From HGM13006 sp964518645 (GTDB lineage Bacteria > Bacillota > Clostridia > Oscillospirales > Oscillospiraceae): a DNA stretch of 30,933 bases. How positions within the stretch are numbered: the stretch's first letter is position 1; each line of letters begins with the position of its first letter. The notes under the pieces were generated by a model. The model ran no database searches and had not been told where the DNA came from. It saw only the letters and a list, made by a program, of their open reading frames with translations. The translations under genes and the position numbers were made by a program. Below are positions 21,847 to 29,403 of the stretch, piece after piece. Location of the stretch: contig CAZFGL010000009.1 in the NCBI GenBank assembly GCA_964518645.1, positions 1 to 30,933 of the forward strand. Reading direction: 5' to 3'.

Positions 21847-22591
21847 GAAATTATATGCTCAGCGGGCCGGTGCGATACTTTTCGCACTGGCCCTGTGGCA
21901 ATTTGCTGCCATGGCGCTGGGACAGAAAATGCTGCTGGCATCCCCGGTGGAGGTGCTGGCACGGCTGGGAACCATCTGGATGGAAGATGGTTTCTTCTCT
22001 ACCATCTGGTTCAGCTTCCGGCGGATCGTCTCCGGCTTCTTTCTGGGCTTTCTGCTGGGTGTCCTGCTGGGGGTGGCAGCGGGCAGACTCCGGTTTCTGG
22101 AGATCCTGCTGTGGCCCTTTGTGGTCACAATCAAGTCCATACCTGTGGCATCCTTTGTGATTATCAGCCTGATCTGGCTGTCTGCGTCCCAGCTGTCGGT
22201 GTTTATCTCGTTCCTGATGGTGTTCCCGGTGATCTATTCCAATGTCCTTCAGGGCATCAAAAGCACCGAGCGGGACATGCTGGAAATGGCCGAGCTTTAT
22301 CAGCTCTCTTTCCCCAGACGGCTTTTTTACATCCACATGCCCCATCTGAAGCCCTTCCTGCTCTCCGCCTGCTCTGTCAGTCTGGGGCTGAGCTGGAAAT
22401 CCGGTGTGGCCGCCGAGGTCATCGGTATCCCCAGCGGCTCCATGGGGGAGATGCTCTATGAATCCAAGGTGTATTTCGCCACGGCGGATCTGTTTGCATG
22501 GACGGTGATCATTGTGCTCATCAGCGTGGGCTTTGAGAAGCTGTTTATGTGGGCGCTGAAATTTCTCTTCCGGAGGCTGGAGCGGCTATGA
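21827..22591 (+). CDS. NMT1/SsuC-type ABC transporter permease
   Basis: A membrane permease of about 254 residues with the BPD-transport fold. Hydrophobic helices run from AGAILFALALWQFAAMALG onward, and the coupling loop EMAELYQLSFPRRLFYIHMP is followed by LKPFLLSACSVSLGLSWKSG and VAAEVIGIPSGSMGEMLYE, the typical SsuC/TauC/ThiX motif. The start is uncertain: ATG 21827 overlaps the previous gene by 20 bases without a clear ribosome site. GTG 21839 and TTG 21806 are alternatives. Coupling with the preceding gene probably drives its translation. The end overlaps the ATPase start by four bases. Confidence 0.9.
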   Translation: MISTVNKKLYAQRAGAILFALALWQFAAMALGQKMLLASPVEVLARLGTIWMEDGFFSTIWFSFRRIVSGFFLGFLLGVLLGVAAGRLRFLEILLWPFVVTIKSIPVASFVIISLIWLSASQLSVFISFLMVFPVIYSNVLQGIKSTERDMLEMAELYQLSFPRRLFYIHMPHLKPFLLSACSVSLGLSWKSGVAAEVIGIPSGSMGEMLYESKVYFATADLFAWTVIIVLISVGFEKLFMWALKFLFRRLERL

Positions 22592-23166
22592 GTATTGAAA
22601 TCACCAATCTTACAAAAACCTACGACGGAAAGATCGTCCTGAAGGACTTCTCTGCCAGCATTCCGGAGGGCGCTGTCACCGTAATCATGGGCCCCTCCGG
22701 CTGCGGGAAAACCACCCTCCTGCGGATCCTGCTGGGATTTGTTTCCCCGGACAGTGGAAGGGTCAACGGACTGCCCGAAAAGCGGGGGGCGGTATTTCAG
22801 GAGGATCGGCTGTGTCAGGACTTTTCCGCCCTGTCCAACGTGACCCTTGTGATGCAGGAAAAGAATATTCCTCTGGCCAAGAGCCTTCTGAAAGAACTGG
22901 GGCTGGGGGCAGATATGGACAAGCCCGTGCGTACCCTCAGCGGAGGCATGCAGCGCCGGGTTGCCATTGCCAGAGCGCTGGCCTTTGATGCCCCGCTGCT
23001 GATTCTGGATGAAGCCTTCAAGGGGCTGGACGAGACCACCCGGGCAGGGGTGATGGAGACGGTGCTCCGGCATTCCGCCGGAAAAACCCTGATCGCAGTG
23101 ACCCACGACCCGGAGGAAGCCCGGTTTTTCCGGGGGAATCTGATAAAAATGGAGGTACCCATATGA
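22588..23166 (+). CDS. Short ABC transporter ATP-binding protein (SsuB/ThiZ-like)
   Basis: The cytoplasmic ATPase of the importer. Walker A GPSGCGKTT is near residue 36, the Q-loop is AVFQEDRLCQDFSALSNV, the signature LSGGMQRRVAIARAL, Walker B LLILDEAFKGLDE, and the H-loop THDPEEARFF. With 192 residues it is clearly shorter than the common 240-260, and ends soon after the H-loop in KMEVPI, without the usual C-terminal helices. All catalytic motifs are kept, so it is compact rather than broken. ATG 22588 overlaps the permease stop (ATGA), and its stop overlaps the hydE start. Confidence 0.93.
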   Translation: MSIEITNLTKTYDGKIVLKDFSASIPEGAVTVIMGPSGCGKTTLLRILLGFVSPDSGRVNGLPEKRGAVFQEDRLCQDFSALSNVTLVMQEKNIPLAKSLLKELGLGADMDKPVRTLSGGMQRRVAIARALAFDAPLLILDEAFKGLDETTRAGVMETVLRHSAGKTLIAVTHDPEEARFFRGNLIKMEVPI

Positions 23167-24125
23167 ATATGCAGGAGATCCTTGAGATCCTGGCCATGCC
23201 CGAGGAGGCGTTCCGCCGGGACATTATGCCCCAGGCCTATGATGCGTTTTTGCAGCAGGGCGGAAAGCTGATTGCCACCCCCATGCTGGGCTACAGCAAT
23301 GTATGTAAGAATCAGTGCCTGTACTGCGGCATGCGGGCAGGGAACAAGATTCCCCGGTACCGGATCCCTCCGGAGGACGTGGTGGCCACAGTCAAAATGG
23401 CCCGGGATGAGGGCTACAGCCGGATCTTCCTGATCTCCGGGGAGGATCCCAGATACGGCTATGAAAACCTGCTGAATATGGTGACTGAGATCGGGAACAT
23501 GGGCATGTACATTTCCCTTGCCGCCGGGGAATATGCCCCGGAGCAGTACCGGGAACTGAAAAGTGCCGGTGTCCGGGAATGTGTGGTCAAATTTGAAATG
23601 TCTCAGCCGGAGCAGTTCAACCGGCTCAATCCCTCCACCACCTTTGAAAAGCGGATGAAGGCCATTGAAGCAATTAAGGACTGCGGGCTTGCTTTGGGTT
23701 CCGGCAATATTGTGGGCTATCCTGGCCAGACTGACCGGATGATCGCAGAGGATATTCTGCTGATGCAGCAGCTGGAGATCAGCTGGGCCCCCAATATCCC
23801 CTATATGCCCGCCGCCGGAACGCCTCTGGCACTGGAGGGAGGCCCCGGCAGCATTCTTACCACCCTGAAGGAACTGGCCATTCTCCGGCTTACCATACCC
23901 GGGGTAAAGATCACCGCCCAGCAGCCGGGGAAGGATCTCAGCCGCGGTCTGGCAGATCCGGAGGGGAATCTGGATGCCATCCACGCAGGTGCAAATCTCC
24001 TGTTCTGTGATCTGCTGCCGGATGCACAGGCACAGGCCTTCCGGGTCATTGACAACCGGAATATTACCGGCAGCGGCCATATTCACAACATCGCCGCCCT
24101 CAGTGCACTGCCGGTGGATTACTGA
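23163..24125 (+). CDS. hydE: [FeFe]-hydrogenase maturation radical SAM protein HydE
   Basis: A radical S-adenosylmethionine enzyme of the HydE/BioB-like group. HydE acts on the organometallic Fe-CO-CN-cysteine complex made by HydG during assembly of the hydrogenase H-cluster. The 4Fe-4S/SAM motif C48-x3-C52-x2-C55 sits in SNVCKNQCLYCGMRAGN, typical for HydE. Further family segments are RYRIPPEDVVATVKMA, IFLISGEDPRYGYE, and GSGNIVGYPGQT with the later PNIPYMPAAGTPL. At 320 residues it is slightly short of the usual 345-350. ATG 23163 overlaps the ATPase stop and has GGAGG seven bases upstream. HydF follows after 37 bases, which strongly supports the call over BioB or PylB. HydG is not in the window. 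Confidence 0.9.
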   Translation: MNMQEILEILAMPEEAFRRDIMPQAYDAFLQQGGKLIATPMLGYSNVCKNQCLYCGMRAGNKIPRYRIPPEDVVATVKMARDEGYSRIFLISGEDPRYGYENLLNMVTEIGNMGMYISLAAGEYAPEQYRELKSAGVRECVVKFEMSQPEQFNRLNPSTTFEKRMKAIEAIKDCGLALGSGNIVGYPGQTDRMIAEDILLMQQLEISWAPNIPYMPAAGTPLALEGGPGSILTTLKELAILRLTIPGVKITAQQPGKDLSRGLADPEGNLDAIHAGANLLFCDLLPDAQAQAFRVIDNRNITGSGHIHNIAALSALPVDY

Positions 24126-24162
24126 TCCCCCAAAAGGCGAATCTTACCCAAGGAGGCACATT

Positions 24163-25353
24163 ATGTCCCTGAACGATACCCCCAACGCAAGCCGCCTGCA
24201 TATTGGCATTTTCGGCCGGACAAATGCGGGAAAGTCCACTCTGCTCAACGCCCTCACCGGGCAGGCAGCCGCACTGGTCTCCCCGGTGGCGGGCACCACC
24301 ACCGACCCGGTGTACAAAGCCATGGAGCTTCAGGGCTTCGGCCCGGCGGTATTCATCGACACCCCCGGCCTTGACGATCAGGGCGAGCTGGGGCAGCTCC
24401 GGGTGCAGCGCACCCGGGAGGCGGCAAAGAAAACCGACGTGGCCGTTTTCGTGTTCACCGGCCTTCCGGAACAGGAGGATCCCTGGATCCGGGAATTTCT
24501 CCGGGAGAAAACCCCGGTGGCGGCAGTGGTAAATCAGTGCGACCGGCTGGATCCGGAACCGATATGCCGGGCCATCCGGGAGATGTACGGCCTTGAGGCC
24601 ATCCCCGTCAGCGCCAAAACCGGCGCGGGGGTGGAAGAATTCCGGAAATCTCTGCTGACGCTGGCCCCAGAGAGTTTCTGGGAGCTTTCCATCACAGGGG
24701 ATCTGGTACAGCCGGGGGATCTTGTCCTGCTGGTGATGCCTCAGGATATTCAGGCCCCCCGGGGACGGCTGATCCTGCCCCAGCAGCAGACCATCCGGGA
24801 ACTGCTGGACAAAAAGGCCCTGATCATGAGTACCACGGTGGATCATCTGCCGGAGGCCCTTGCTGCCCTGAACCGGCCCCCGGAGCTGATTATTACCGAT
24901 TCTCAGGTGTTCCCTCAGGTCTATGCCCTGAAGCCGGAGGGGAGTAGGCTCACCTCCTTCTCCATCCTCTTCGCAGGGTACAAGGGGGACATTCATGCGT
25001 TTGTGGCAGGGGCCTCTGCCATTGAGTCCCTGACAGAAAGCTCCCGGGTGCTGATCGCAGAGGCCTGCGCCCATGCCCCCACCACCGAGGACATTGGCCG
25101 GGAAAAAATCCCCGCCCTCCTCCGGAAGAAGGCAGGACAGGGACTACAGGTGGAATTTGTCCGGGGAAACGATTTCCCGGAGGATCTTACCCCCTACGAT
25201 CTGGTGATCCACTGCGGGGCGTGTATGTTTGGCCGGAGGCATGTACTCTCCCGGGTGCAGCAGGCACGGCAGCAGCAGGTGCCCATCTGCAACTACGGGA
25301 TCGCCATTGCAGCCCTTACCGGGATACTGGATAAGGTCTGCTATCCCCAATAA
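24163..25353 (+). CDS. hydF: [FeFe]-hydrogenase maturation GTPase HydF
   Basis: The scaffold GTPase on which the 2Fe subcluster of [FeFe]-hydrogenase is completed before transfer to HydA. The 396-residue protein has an N-terminal TrmE-like G domain (P-loop GRTNAGKS at 18-25, AGTTTDPV, DTPG at 66-69, NQCD as the NKxD variant), a dimerisation domain, and a C-terminal Fe-S domain. The cluster-binding signature CxH...HCxxC is present as Cys302, His304, His350, Cys351 and Cys354. ATG 24163 follows CAAGGAGG at about seven bases. It is the last gene of the ABC-hydE-hydF operon, ending in a strong bidirectional terminator. No hydrogenase structural gene is in the window. Confidence 0.96.
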   Translation: MSLNDTPNASRLHIGIFGRTNAGKSTLLNALTGQAAALVSPVAGTTTDPVYKAMELQGFGPAVFIDTPGLDDQGELGQLRVQRTREAAKKTDVAVFVFTGLPEQEDPWIREFLREKTPVAAVVNQCDRLDPEPICRAIREMYGLEAIPVSAKTGAGVEEFRKSLLTLAPESFWELSITGDLVQPGDLVLLVMPQDIQAPRGRLILPQQQTIRELLDKKALIMSTTVDHLPEALAALNRPPELIITDSQVFPQVYALKPEGSRLTSFSILFAGYKGDIHAFVAGASAIESLTESSRVLIAEACAHAPTTEDIGREKIPALLRKKAGQGLQVEFVRGNDFPEDLTPYDLVIHCGACMFGRRHVLSRVQQARQQQVPICNYGIAIAALTGILDKVCYPQ

Positions 25354-25354
25354 G

Positions 25355-25406
25355 CAAAAAACGGGCGTGCCGCAGAGAGCTTTGCGGCACGCCCGTTGCG
25401 TTTTTT
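25355..25406. terminator. Bidirectional intrinsic terminator (hydF / MATE)
   Basis: AACGGGCGTGCCGCA pairs perfectly with TGCGGCACGCCCGTT around an eight-base loop. Six T residues follow on the plus strand after GCG, and an A run on the left gives a T tract for the minus strand. It serves both convergent units. Confidence 0.9.
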
Positions 25407-26778
25407 AATTGCCTACCAGCCGGCTTGTTTTCCACTTGCCTGTGAGGAAATAGATGCCGCCGATCACAAAGGGCATATATCCGGCAATGGCGTTGCCCAG
25501 CCAGAAGCCCATGATGCCCATGTCCATTACAAGACCCAGCAGAATGGCCATGCCGATCCGGCATACAACCCCGTCCAGCAGACCCACGATCAGATTCAGC
25601 TTCGCATTGCCGGAGCCGTTGATCAGGGCGAAGAAGGGGGAGCGCATGGCAAAGCCCATATACATCAGCACCGCCACGGGGATATAGCTCATGGCCAGCT
25701 TCAGAACATCCGGTTCGGAGTTGAACATGCCGAAGATAGTGTTGGGGAAGAATACAGTGAGGAAGGACAGAATCAGGGCAAAGGCCACGTCGATCACCAT
25801 GGATACGCCGATGATTCTGGGGATCCGGTGGTACTTTTCTGCGCCGATATTCTGACCCACCATGGAACTGCCGGCGGTGGAGAGGGCGTTGGTTACCACA
25901 GCAGTCACTGCGGAGAGCTTGTTGCCGATGCCGGTCACCGCAGAGGCGGTAACGCCGAAGGCGTTGATATAGGAGTTTACAAACAGCTGGGATACATGGA
26001 TCGCCGCGGATTGCAGGCACATGGGCAGCCCCAGCTTGATCAGCTTGGGGGTGACCTCCCGGTCCAGCCGGAAGCTGGAGAGCTTAAAGTCAAAGCCGAA
26101 GGCGACCCGGTTCCGGTACAGGTGGATCAAAGCCCAGATGAAGCTGACGCCCTGACCGATGACAGTGGCAAGGGCCGCACCCATGGGGCCCATATCAAGG
26201 GCAGCCACAAAAACCAGATCCAGAATCAGGTTCACAATGGAGGCCACTGCAATAAACAGGAAGGGACGCTTGGAATCTCCCATGCCCCGGAGAATGGCGC
26301 TGACCAGATTGTAGCCATAGATAAACAGGGTGCCACAAATACATACACAGCTGTAATCTCTGGCGTATTTATATGCCCCAAGGGGGGTGTTGAGCATCGT
26401 AAGAATGGGATCCAGGAATATCATGCAGATCACACTGAGGGCAATGGCACAGCCGAAGCACATGGTGAACATGGTGCCGATGGTACCCTTGATCTTCTCC
26501 CGGTTTCCTGCGCCGATATACTGGGACAGGATCACCTGACCTGCGTTGGAAATACCCATGGCCAGAAACATCAGACAGTGCTGTACGTCACCGCCGATGG
26601 ATACTGCGGACAACCCCTCCTGCCCCACATACTGGCCTACCACGATCATGTCCACCATGTTGTAAACCGTCTGAAGCAGATTGGACAGCAGCATGGGGAA
26701 TGCAAAAATCAGCAGCAGCCGGGTGACGCTGCCCTGAGTCAGATCCGTGATCATGGACTTTTGCCGGACATTACTCAT
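25405..26778 (-). CDS. MATE-family multidrug/metabolite efflux transporter
   Basis: A 457-residue inner-membrane antiporter of the MATE family with about 12 predicted helices in two homologous halves. Characteristic segments are FAFPMLLSNLLQTVYNMVDM followed by IVVGQYVGQEGLSAVSIGG in the first half, and LIKLGLPMCLQSAAIHVSQL followed by NSYINAFG and SSMVGQNIGAEKYHR in the second. These proteins exchange cationic compounds for Na+ or H+; the DinF/NorM-like subtype and substrate cannot be set from sequence alone. ATG 26778 follows GGAGGG at five bases. It is single-gene, with its own promoter and the shared terminator at its 3' end. Confidence 0.95.
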   Translation of the reverse strand: MSNVRQKSMITDLTQGSVTRLLLIFAFPMLLSNLLQTVYNMVDMIVVGQYVGQEGLSAVSIGGDVQHCLMFLAMGISNAGQVILSQYIGAGNREKIKGTIGTMFTMCFGCAIALSVICMIFLDPILTMLNTPLGAYKYARDYSCVCICGTLFIYGYNLVSAILRGMGDSKRPFLFIAVASIVNLILDLVFVAALDMGPMGAALATVIGQGVSFIWALIHLYRNRVAFGFDFKLSSFRLDREVTPKLIKLGLPMCLQSAAIHVSQLFVNSYINAFGVTASAVTGIGNKLSAVTAVVTNALSTAGSSMVGQNIGAEKYHRIPRIIGVSMVIDVAFALILSFLTVFFPNTIFGMFNSEPDVLKLAMSYIPVAVLMYMGFAMRSPFFALINGSGNAKLNLIVGLLDGVVCRIGMAILLGLVMDMGIMGFWLGNAIAGYMPFVIGGIYFLTGKWKTSRLVGN

Positions 26779-26823
26779 ATCGTCCCTCCATTACTCTTTT
26801 TATTTATTTCGGATTATAAATAT

Positions 26824-26852
26824 ATCATACAACCTTTCCCCGGGAATAGCAA
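26824..26852 (-). promoter_or_regulatory. Promoter of the MATE gene
   Basis: On the minus strand, TTGCTA and TATGAT are separated by 17 bases, about 46 bases before the start codon. The spacer includes a short GC palindrome (TTCCCGGGGAA), which may be incidental. Confidence 0.5.
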
Positions 26853-26896
26853 CAAAAAGACGAAAATCAGACAAAAATATTGTGTAATCAGCCCTC

Positions 26897-26925
26897 TTGC
26901 ATTGATTCCATCTTCCGGGTATAAT
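26897..26925 (+). promoter_or_regulatory. Sigma-A promoter of the NCS2 permease gene
   Basis: TTGCAT and a perfect TATAAT are separated by exactly 17 bases, 40 bases before the start codon. The leader is too short for a riboswitch or a PyrR attenuator. Confidence 0.7.
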
Positions 26926-26965
26926 GGTTTGGATTATGTAGAAAAATAAGGAGGAGCAAACAATC

Positions 26966-28327
26966 ATGAACAATGACGCAATCTATGACGCCAAAACACT
27001 TGGTGTCCCCAAGATGCTGGTTCTGGGCATTCAGCACATGTTCGCCATGTTCGGCGCAACGGTTCTGGTTCCCGCTCTCACCGGCCTCTCCGTCTCCGCA
27101 ACCCTGCTGTTCGCCGGTCTGGGAACACTGCTGTTCCATCTGATCACCGGCAGAAAGGTACCTGCTTTCCTGGGAAGTTCCTTTGCATTCCTGGGTGGCT
27201 ATGCAGCCATCGCTCCCATGCTGGAGGATGCAAACGGCGTCGCTTCCATTGCAAATCTGGAACTCCTGCCCTACGCCAGCTTCGGTGTTGCCTGTGCCGG
27301 TCTTGTTTACCTGGTGCTGGCACTGCTGTTTAAGCTGTTCGGCGCACAGAAGGTTATGCGTTTCTTCCCTCCCGTTGTCACCGGCCCTGTGATCATCTGT
27401 ATCGGCCTGACTCTGGCTTCCAGTGCCATCGGCAACTGCCGTGCAAACTGGGCCATTGCTCTGGTGGCAATCCTTGTGGTTGTTATCTGCAACATCTGGG
27501 GCAAGGGCATGATTAAGATCATCCCCATTCTTCTGGGTGTTATCGCCTCTTACATCTTCGCTATGATCGTGGATCCCGCTGCCCGGGCAAATCTGGTGGC
27601 CAAGGTCTCCGAGGCTGCCTGGATCGGCCTCCCCGTCAGCTGGAACAATACTGCATTCTCCATCTTCGGTGAGAATTTCGACAGCGGTATGCTGCTGACC
27701 TCTGTGGTCACCATTATGCCCATCGCACTGGCCACCATGGTTGAGCATATCGGTGACATCTGCGCCATCTCCTCCACTGTGGGCAGAAACTTTGTTGCTG
27801 ACCCCGGCCTCCATCGCACCCTCACCGGTGACGGTCTGGCTACCACCATCGCTGCCCTGTTCGGTGCTCCCGCAAACACCACCTACGGCGAAAACACCGG
27901 CGTTCTGGCACTGAGCAAGGTGTACGATCCTCTGGTTATCCGTCTGGCTGCTGTGTTCGCAGTGATCCTGTCCTTCTGCCCCAAGTTCTCCGCCATCATC
28001 GTGGCAATGCCCGCTGCAACCATGGGCGGCGTTTCTCTGGTGCTCTACGGCATGATCTCCGCAGTTGGTGTCCGGAACGTGGTTGAGAATCAGGTTGACT
28101 TCACCAAGAGCCGCAACGTGCTCATCGCTGCCATGATTATGGGTCTGGCCATCGGCGTCAACTACAACGGTGCCATTCAGATCCCCATCGGCTCTGCTAC
28201 CATCTCCCTGTCCGGTCTGGCTGTTGCAGCTCTGGCAGGCATCCTGATGAACGCAGTGCTCCCCGGCAAGGACTACGAGTTCCAGAAGGACTCCGATGGT
28301 TCCACTGCCGTCAACTTCAAAGTATAA
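26966..28327 (+). CDS. uraA: Uracil/xanthine-type NCS2 permease (UraA-like)
   Basis: A 453-residue nucleobase transporter of the NCS2 family. It begins MNNDAIYDAKTLGVPKMLVL and continues GIQHMFAMFGATVLVPALTG, the N-terminal signature of UraA/PyrP. FLGSSFAFLGGYAAIAPM supplies the cytoplasmic-facing motif, and later VEHIGDICAISSTVGRNF and NTTYGENTGVLALSKVYDP carry the conserved Glu and Asn-rich substrate region. About 14 membrane segments are predicted. The likely substrate is uracil with a proton; xanthine or related bases cannot be excluded. AAGGAGGAG precedes ATG 26966. Unlike most neighbours, it uses CGT, CGC and AGA for Arg besides CGG, and many GTT, GCT and GGT codons, a pattern seen in highly expressed genes. 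Confidence 0.92.
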   Translation: MNNDAIYDAKTLGVPKMLVLGIQHMFAMFGATVLVPALTGLSVSATLLFAGLGTLLFHLITGRKVPAFLGSSFAFLGGYAAIAPMLEDANGVASIANLELLPYASFGVACAGLVYLVLALLFKLFGAQKVMRFFPPVVTGPVIICIGLTLASSAIGNCRANWAIALVAILVVVICNIWGKGMIKIIPILLGVIASYIFAMIVDPAARANLVAKVSEAAWIGLPVSWNNTAFSIFGENFDSGMLLTSVVTIMPIALATMVEHIGDICAISSTVGRNFVADPGLHRTLTGDGLATTIAALFGAPANTTYGENTGVLALSKVYDPLVIRLAAVFAVILSFCPKFSAIIVAMPAATMGGVSLVLYGMISAVGVRNVVENQVDFTKSRNVLIAAMIMGLAIGVNYNGAIQIPIGSATISLSGLAVAALAGILMNAVLPGKDYEFQKDSDGSTAVNFKV

Positions 28328-28352
28328 AGATTCGCCTTCCGGCGTCTGAAAG

Positions 28353-28386
28353 AACCGGCCTTCCCTTTTGGGAGGGCCGGTTTTGT
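28353..28386 (+). terminator. Intrinsic terminator of the NCS2 permease gene
   Basis: AACCGGCCTTCCC pairs with GGGAGGGCCGGTT (one wobble) around TTTT, followed by TTTTGTGT. It lies 25 bases past the stop. Confidence 0.85.
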
Positions 28387-28401
28387 GTCACTTGAAAAAG
28401 G

Positions 28402-28441
28402 GAAAAAAGAAACCGGGGACATGAAAACCCATGTCCCCGGT
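28402..28441 (-). terminator. Intrinsic terminator of nadE
   Basis: On the minus strand, ACCGGGGACATG pairs perfectly with CATGTCCCCGGT around a six-base loop, followed by TTCTTTTTT. It starts 17 bases after the nadE stop. Confidence 0.85.
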
Positions 28442-28458
28442 GGTGATTCTGATATGAT

Positions 28459-29190
28459 TTACAGCTCCGGCTCGAAGCAGGGCATAAGCTGAAGCTTAAA
28501 CAGGTTTTTCTCATGCAGCTGGTCAATCAGCGCCTTTTTCTCCATGTTCTCGATCTCGCCGGTGCGGATGTACCGGTCAAGCTCGGCATAGGTAAAGCCC
28601 AGATTGTCCTCGTCCGTCTTTCCGGACAGTCCGTCAATGGGGGGCTTGTCCACCAGCTCCGGAGGCAGTCCCACCAGACGACCCAGCTCCTTAACCTCCT
28701 GCACGGTCAGCTTGCAGAGGGGGCTGAAGTCGCCGGCAGCATCGCCGTACCGGGTGGAGTAGCCCACATAATCCTCGCTGAGATTGCAGGTGTTGGCCAC
28801 ACGGCCACGGAGGCTCTGACCCACCGCATAGAGGGCGGTCATACGGATCCGGGCAGGCAGATTGGTCTGTGCCTGTCTGGTCATGGGCATGGCAGCCTCA
28901 ACCTGACTGGTCAGTCCGGTCACTGCATCCTGAATGTTGATCACATGATAGGGGATCCCCAGATGGTTTACCAGCTTATAGGCAGCGTCAATGTCACTCT
29001 GAACACCACAGGGCATCAGAACACCGATGACACGATCCTTGCCCAGTGCCTCTACGCACAGGGCGGCGGTGATGGAGCTGTCCTTGCCACCGGAAATGCC
29101 CACAATGGCGTTGCAGTCGGGGCCGTTCTCTTCAAAAAACTTGCGGATCCATGCTACACACTGATCCTTTACGCGAAGTGCGTCAAACAT
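28459..29190 (-). CDS. nadE: NH3-dependent NAD+ synthetase
   Basis: The enzyme adenylates and amidates nicotinic acid adenine dinucleotide to NAD+, the last step of NAD synthesis. The 243-residue protein has the PP-loop SGGKDSS at residues 33-39, the segment GVLMPCGVQSDIDAA, and the downstream NLSEDYVGYSTRYGDAAGDF and PPIDGLSGKTDEDNLGFTY signatures. It lacks the N-terminal nitrilase domain of the glutamine-dependent form, so ammonia is the expected nitrogen donor. ATG 29190 follows AGGAGG at seven bases; the in-frame extension to 29262 crosses the leader and was rejected. It is a single-gene unit with its own promoter and terminator. Confidence 0.96.
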   Translation of the reverse strand: MFDALRVKDQCVAWIRKFFEENGPDCNAIVGISGGKDSSITAALCVEALGKDRVIGVLMPCGVQSDIDAAYKLVNHLGIPYHVINIQDAVTGLTSQVEAAMPMTRQAQTNLPARIRMTALYAVGQSLRGRVANTCNLSEDYVGYSTRYGDAAGDFSPLCKLTVQEVKELGRLVGLPPELVDKPPIDGLSGKTDEDNLGFTYAELDRYIRTGEIENMEKKALIDQLHEKNLFKLQLMPCFEPEL

Positions 29191-29266
29191 AGTAATTCCT
29201 CCTGTGATGTTATATGGGCAGGCGGCGTGATCGAAAGATTCCTGCCGCATCGTGTTTCCCAATTGT

Positions 29267-29295
29267 ATTATAATTCAATTTCCCCATGATTGCAA
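29267..29295 (-). promoter_or_regulatory. Sigma-A promoter of nadE
   Basis: On the minus strand, TTGCAA and a perfect TATAAT are separated by exactly 17 bases. The leader is about 70 bases long; no NiaR-like or riboswitch structure was recognised in it. Confidence 0.65.
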
Positions 29296-29329
29296 GCAGG
29301 AGGCAGGAAGAAACCGGAAAACGGGAGGG

Positions 29330-29358
29330 AAAGAAAAGAGGGAGCCGGGAGGCTCCCT
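29330..29358 (-). terminator. Terminator of the repeat lipoprotein gene
   Basis: On the minus strand, AGGGAGCC pairs with GGCTCCCT around TCCC, followed by CTTTTCTTT. The stem is shorter than the others in the window but the T-rich tail fits. Confidence 0.65.
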
Positions 29359-29403
29359 GCAAATTCGGGTTTAAATGAATTGGGAGGAATCAGGCTCGCA
29401 GGA

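Noticed and set aside
25396..26949. A 517-codon plus-strand open frame
   Set aside because: It is antisense to the MATE transporter, is rich in His and Gln as expected for complements of hydrophobic codons, and has no ribosome site.
26926..26965. Possible riboswitch or PyrR attenuator before the NCS2 permease
   Set aside because: Only about 35 leader bases exist between the start point and the coding region, with no stem-loop or terminator.
29191..29266. Possible NAD-related riboswitch in the nadE leader
   Set aside because: The leader is about 70 bases and shows no conserved structure that I can recognise.
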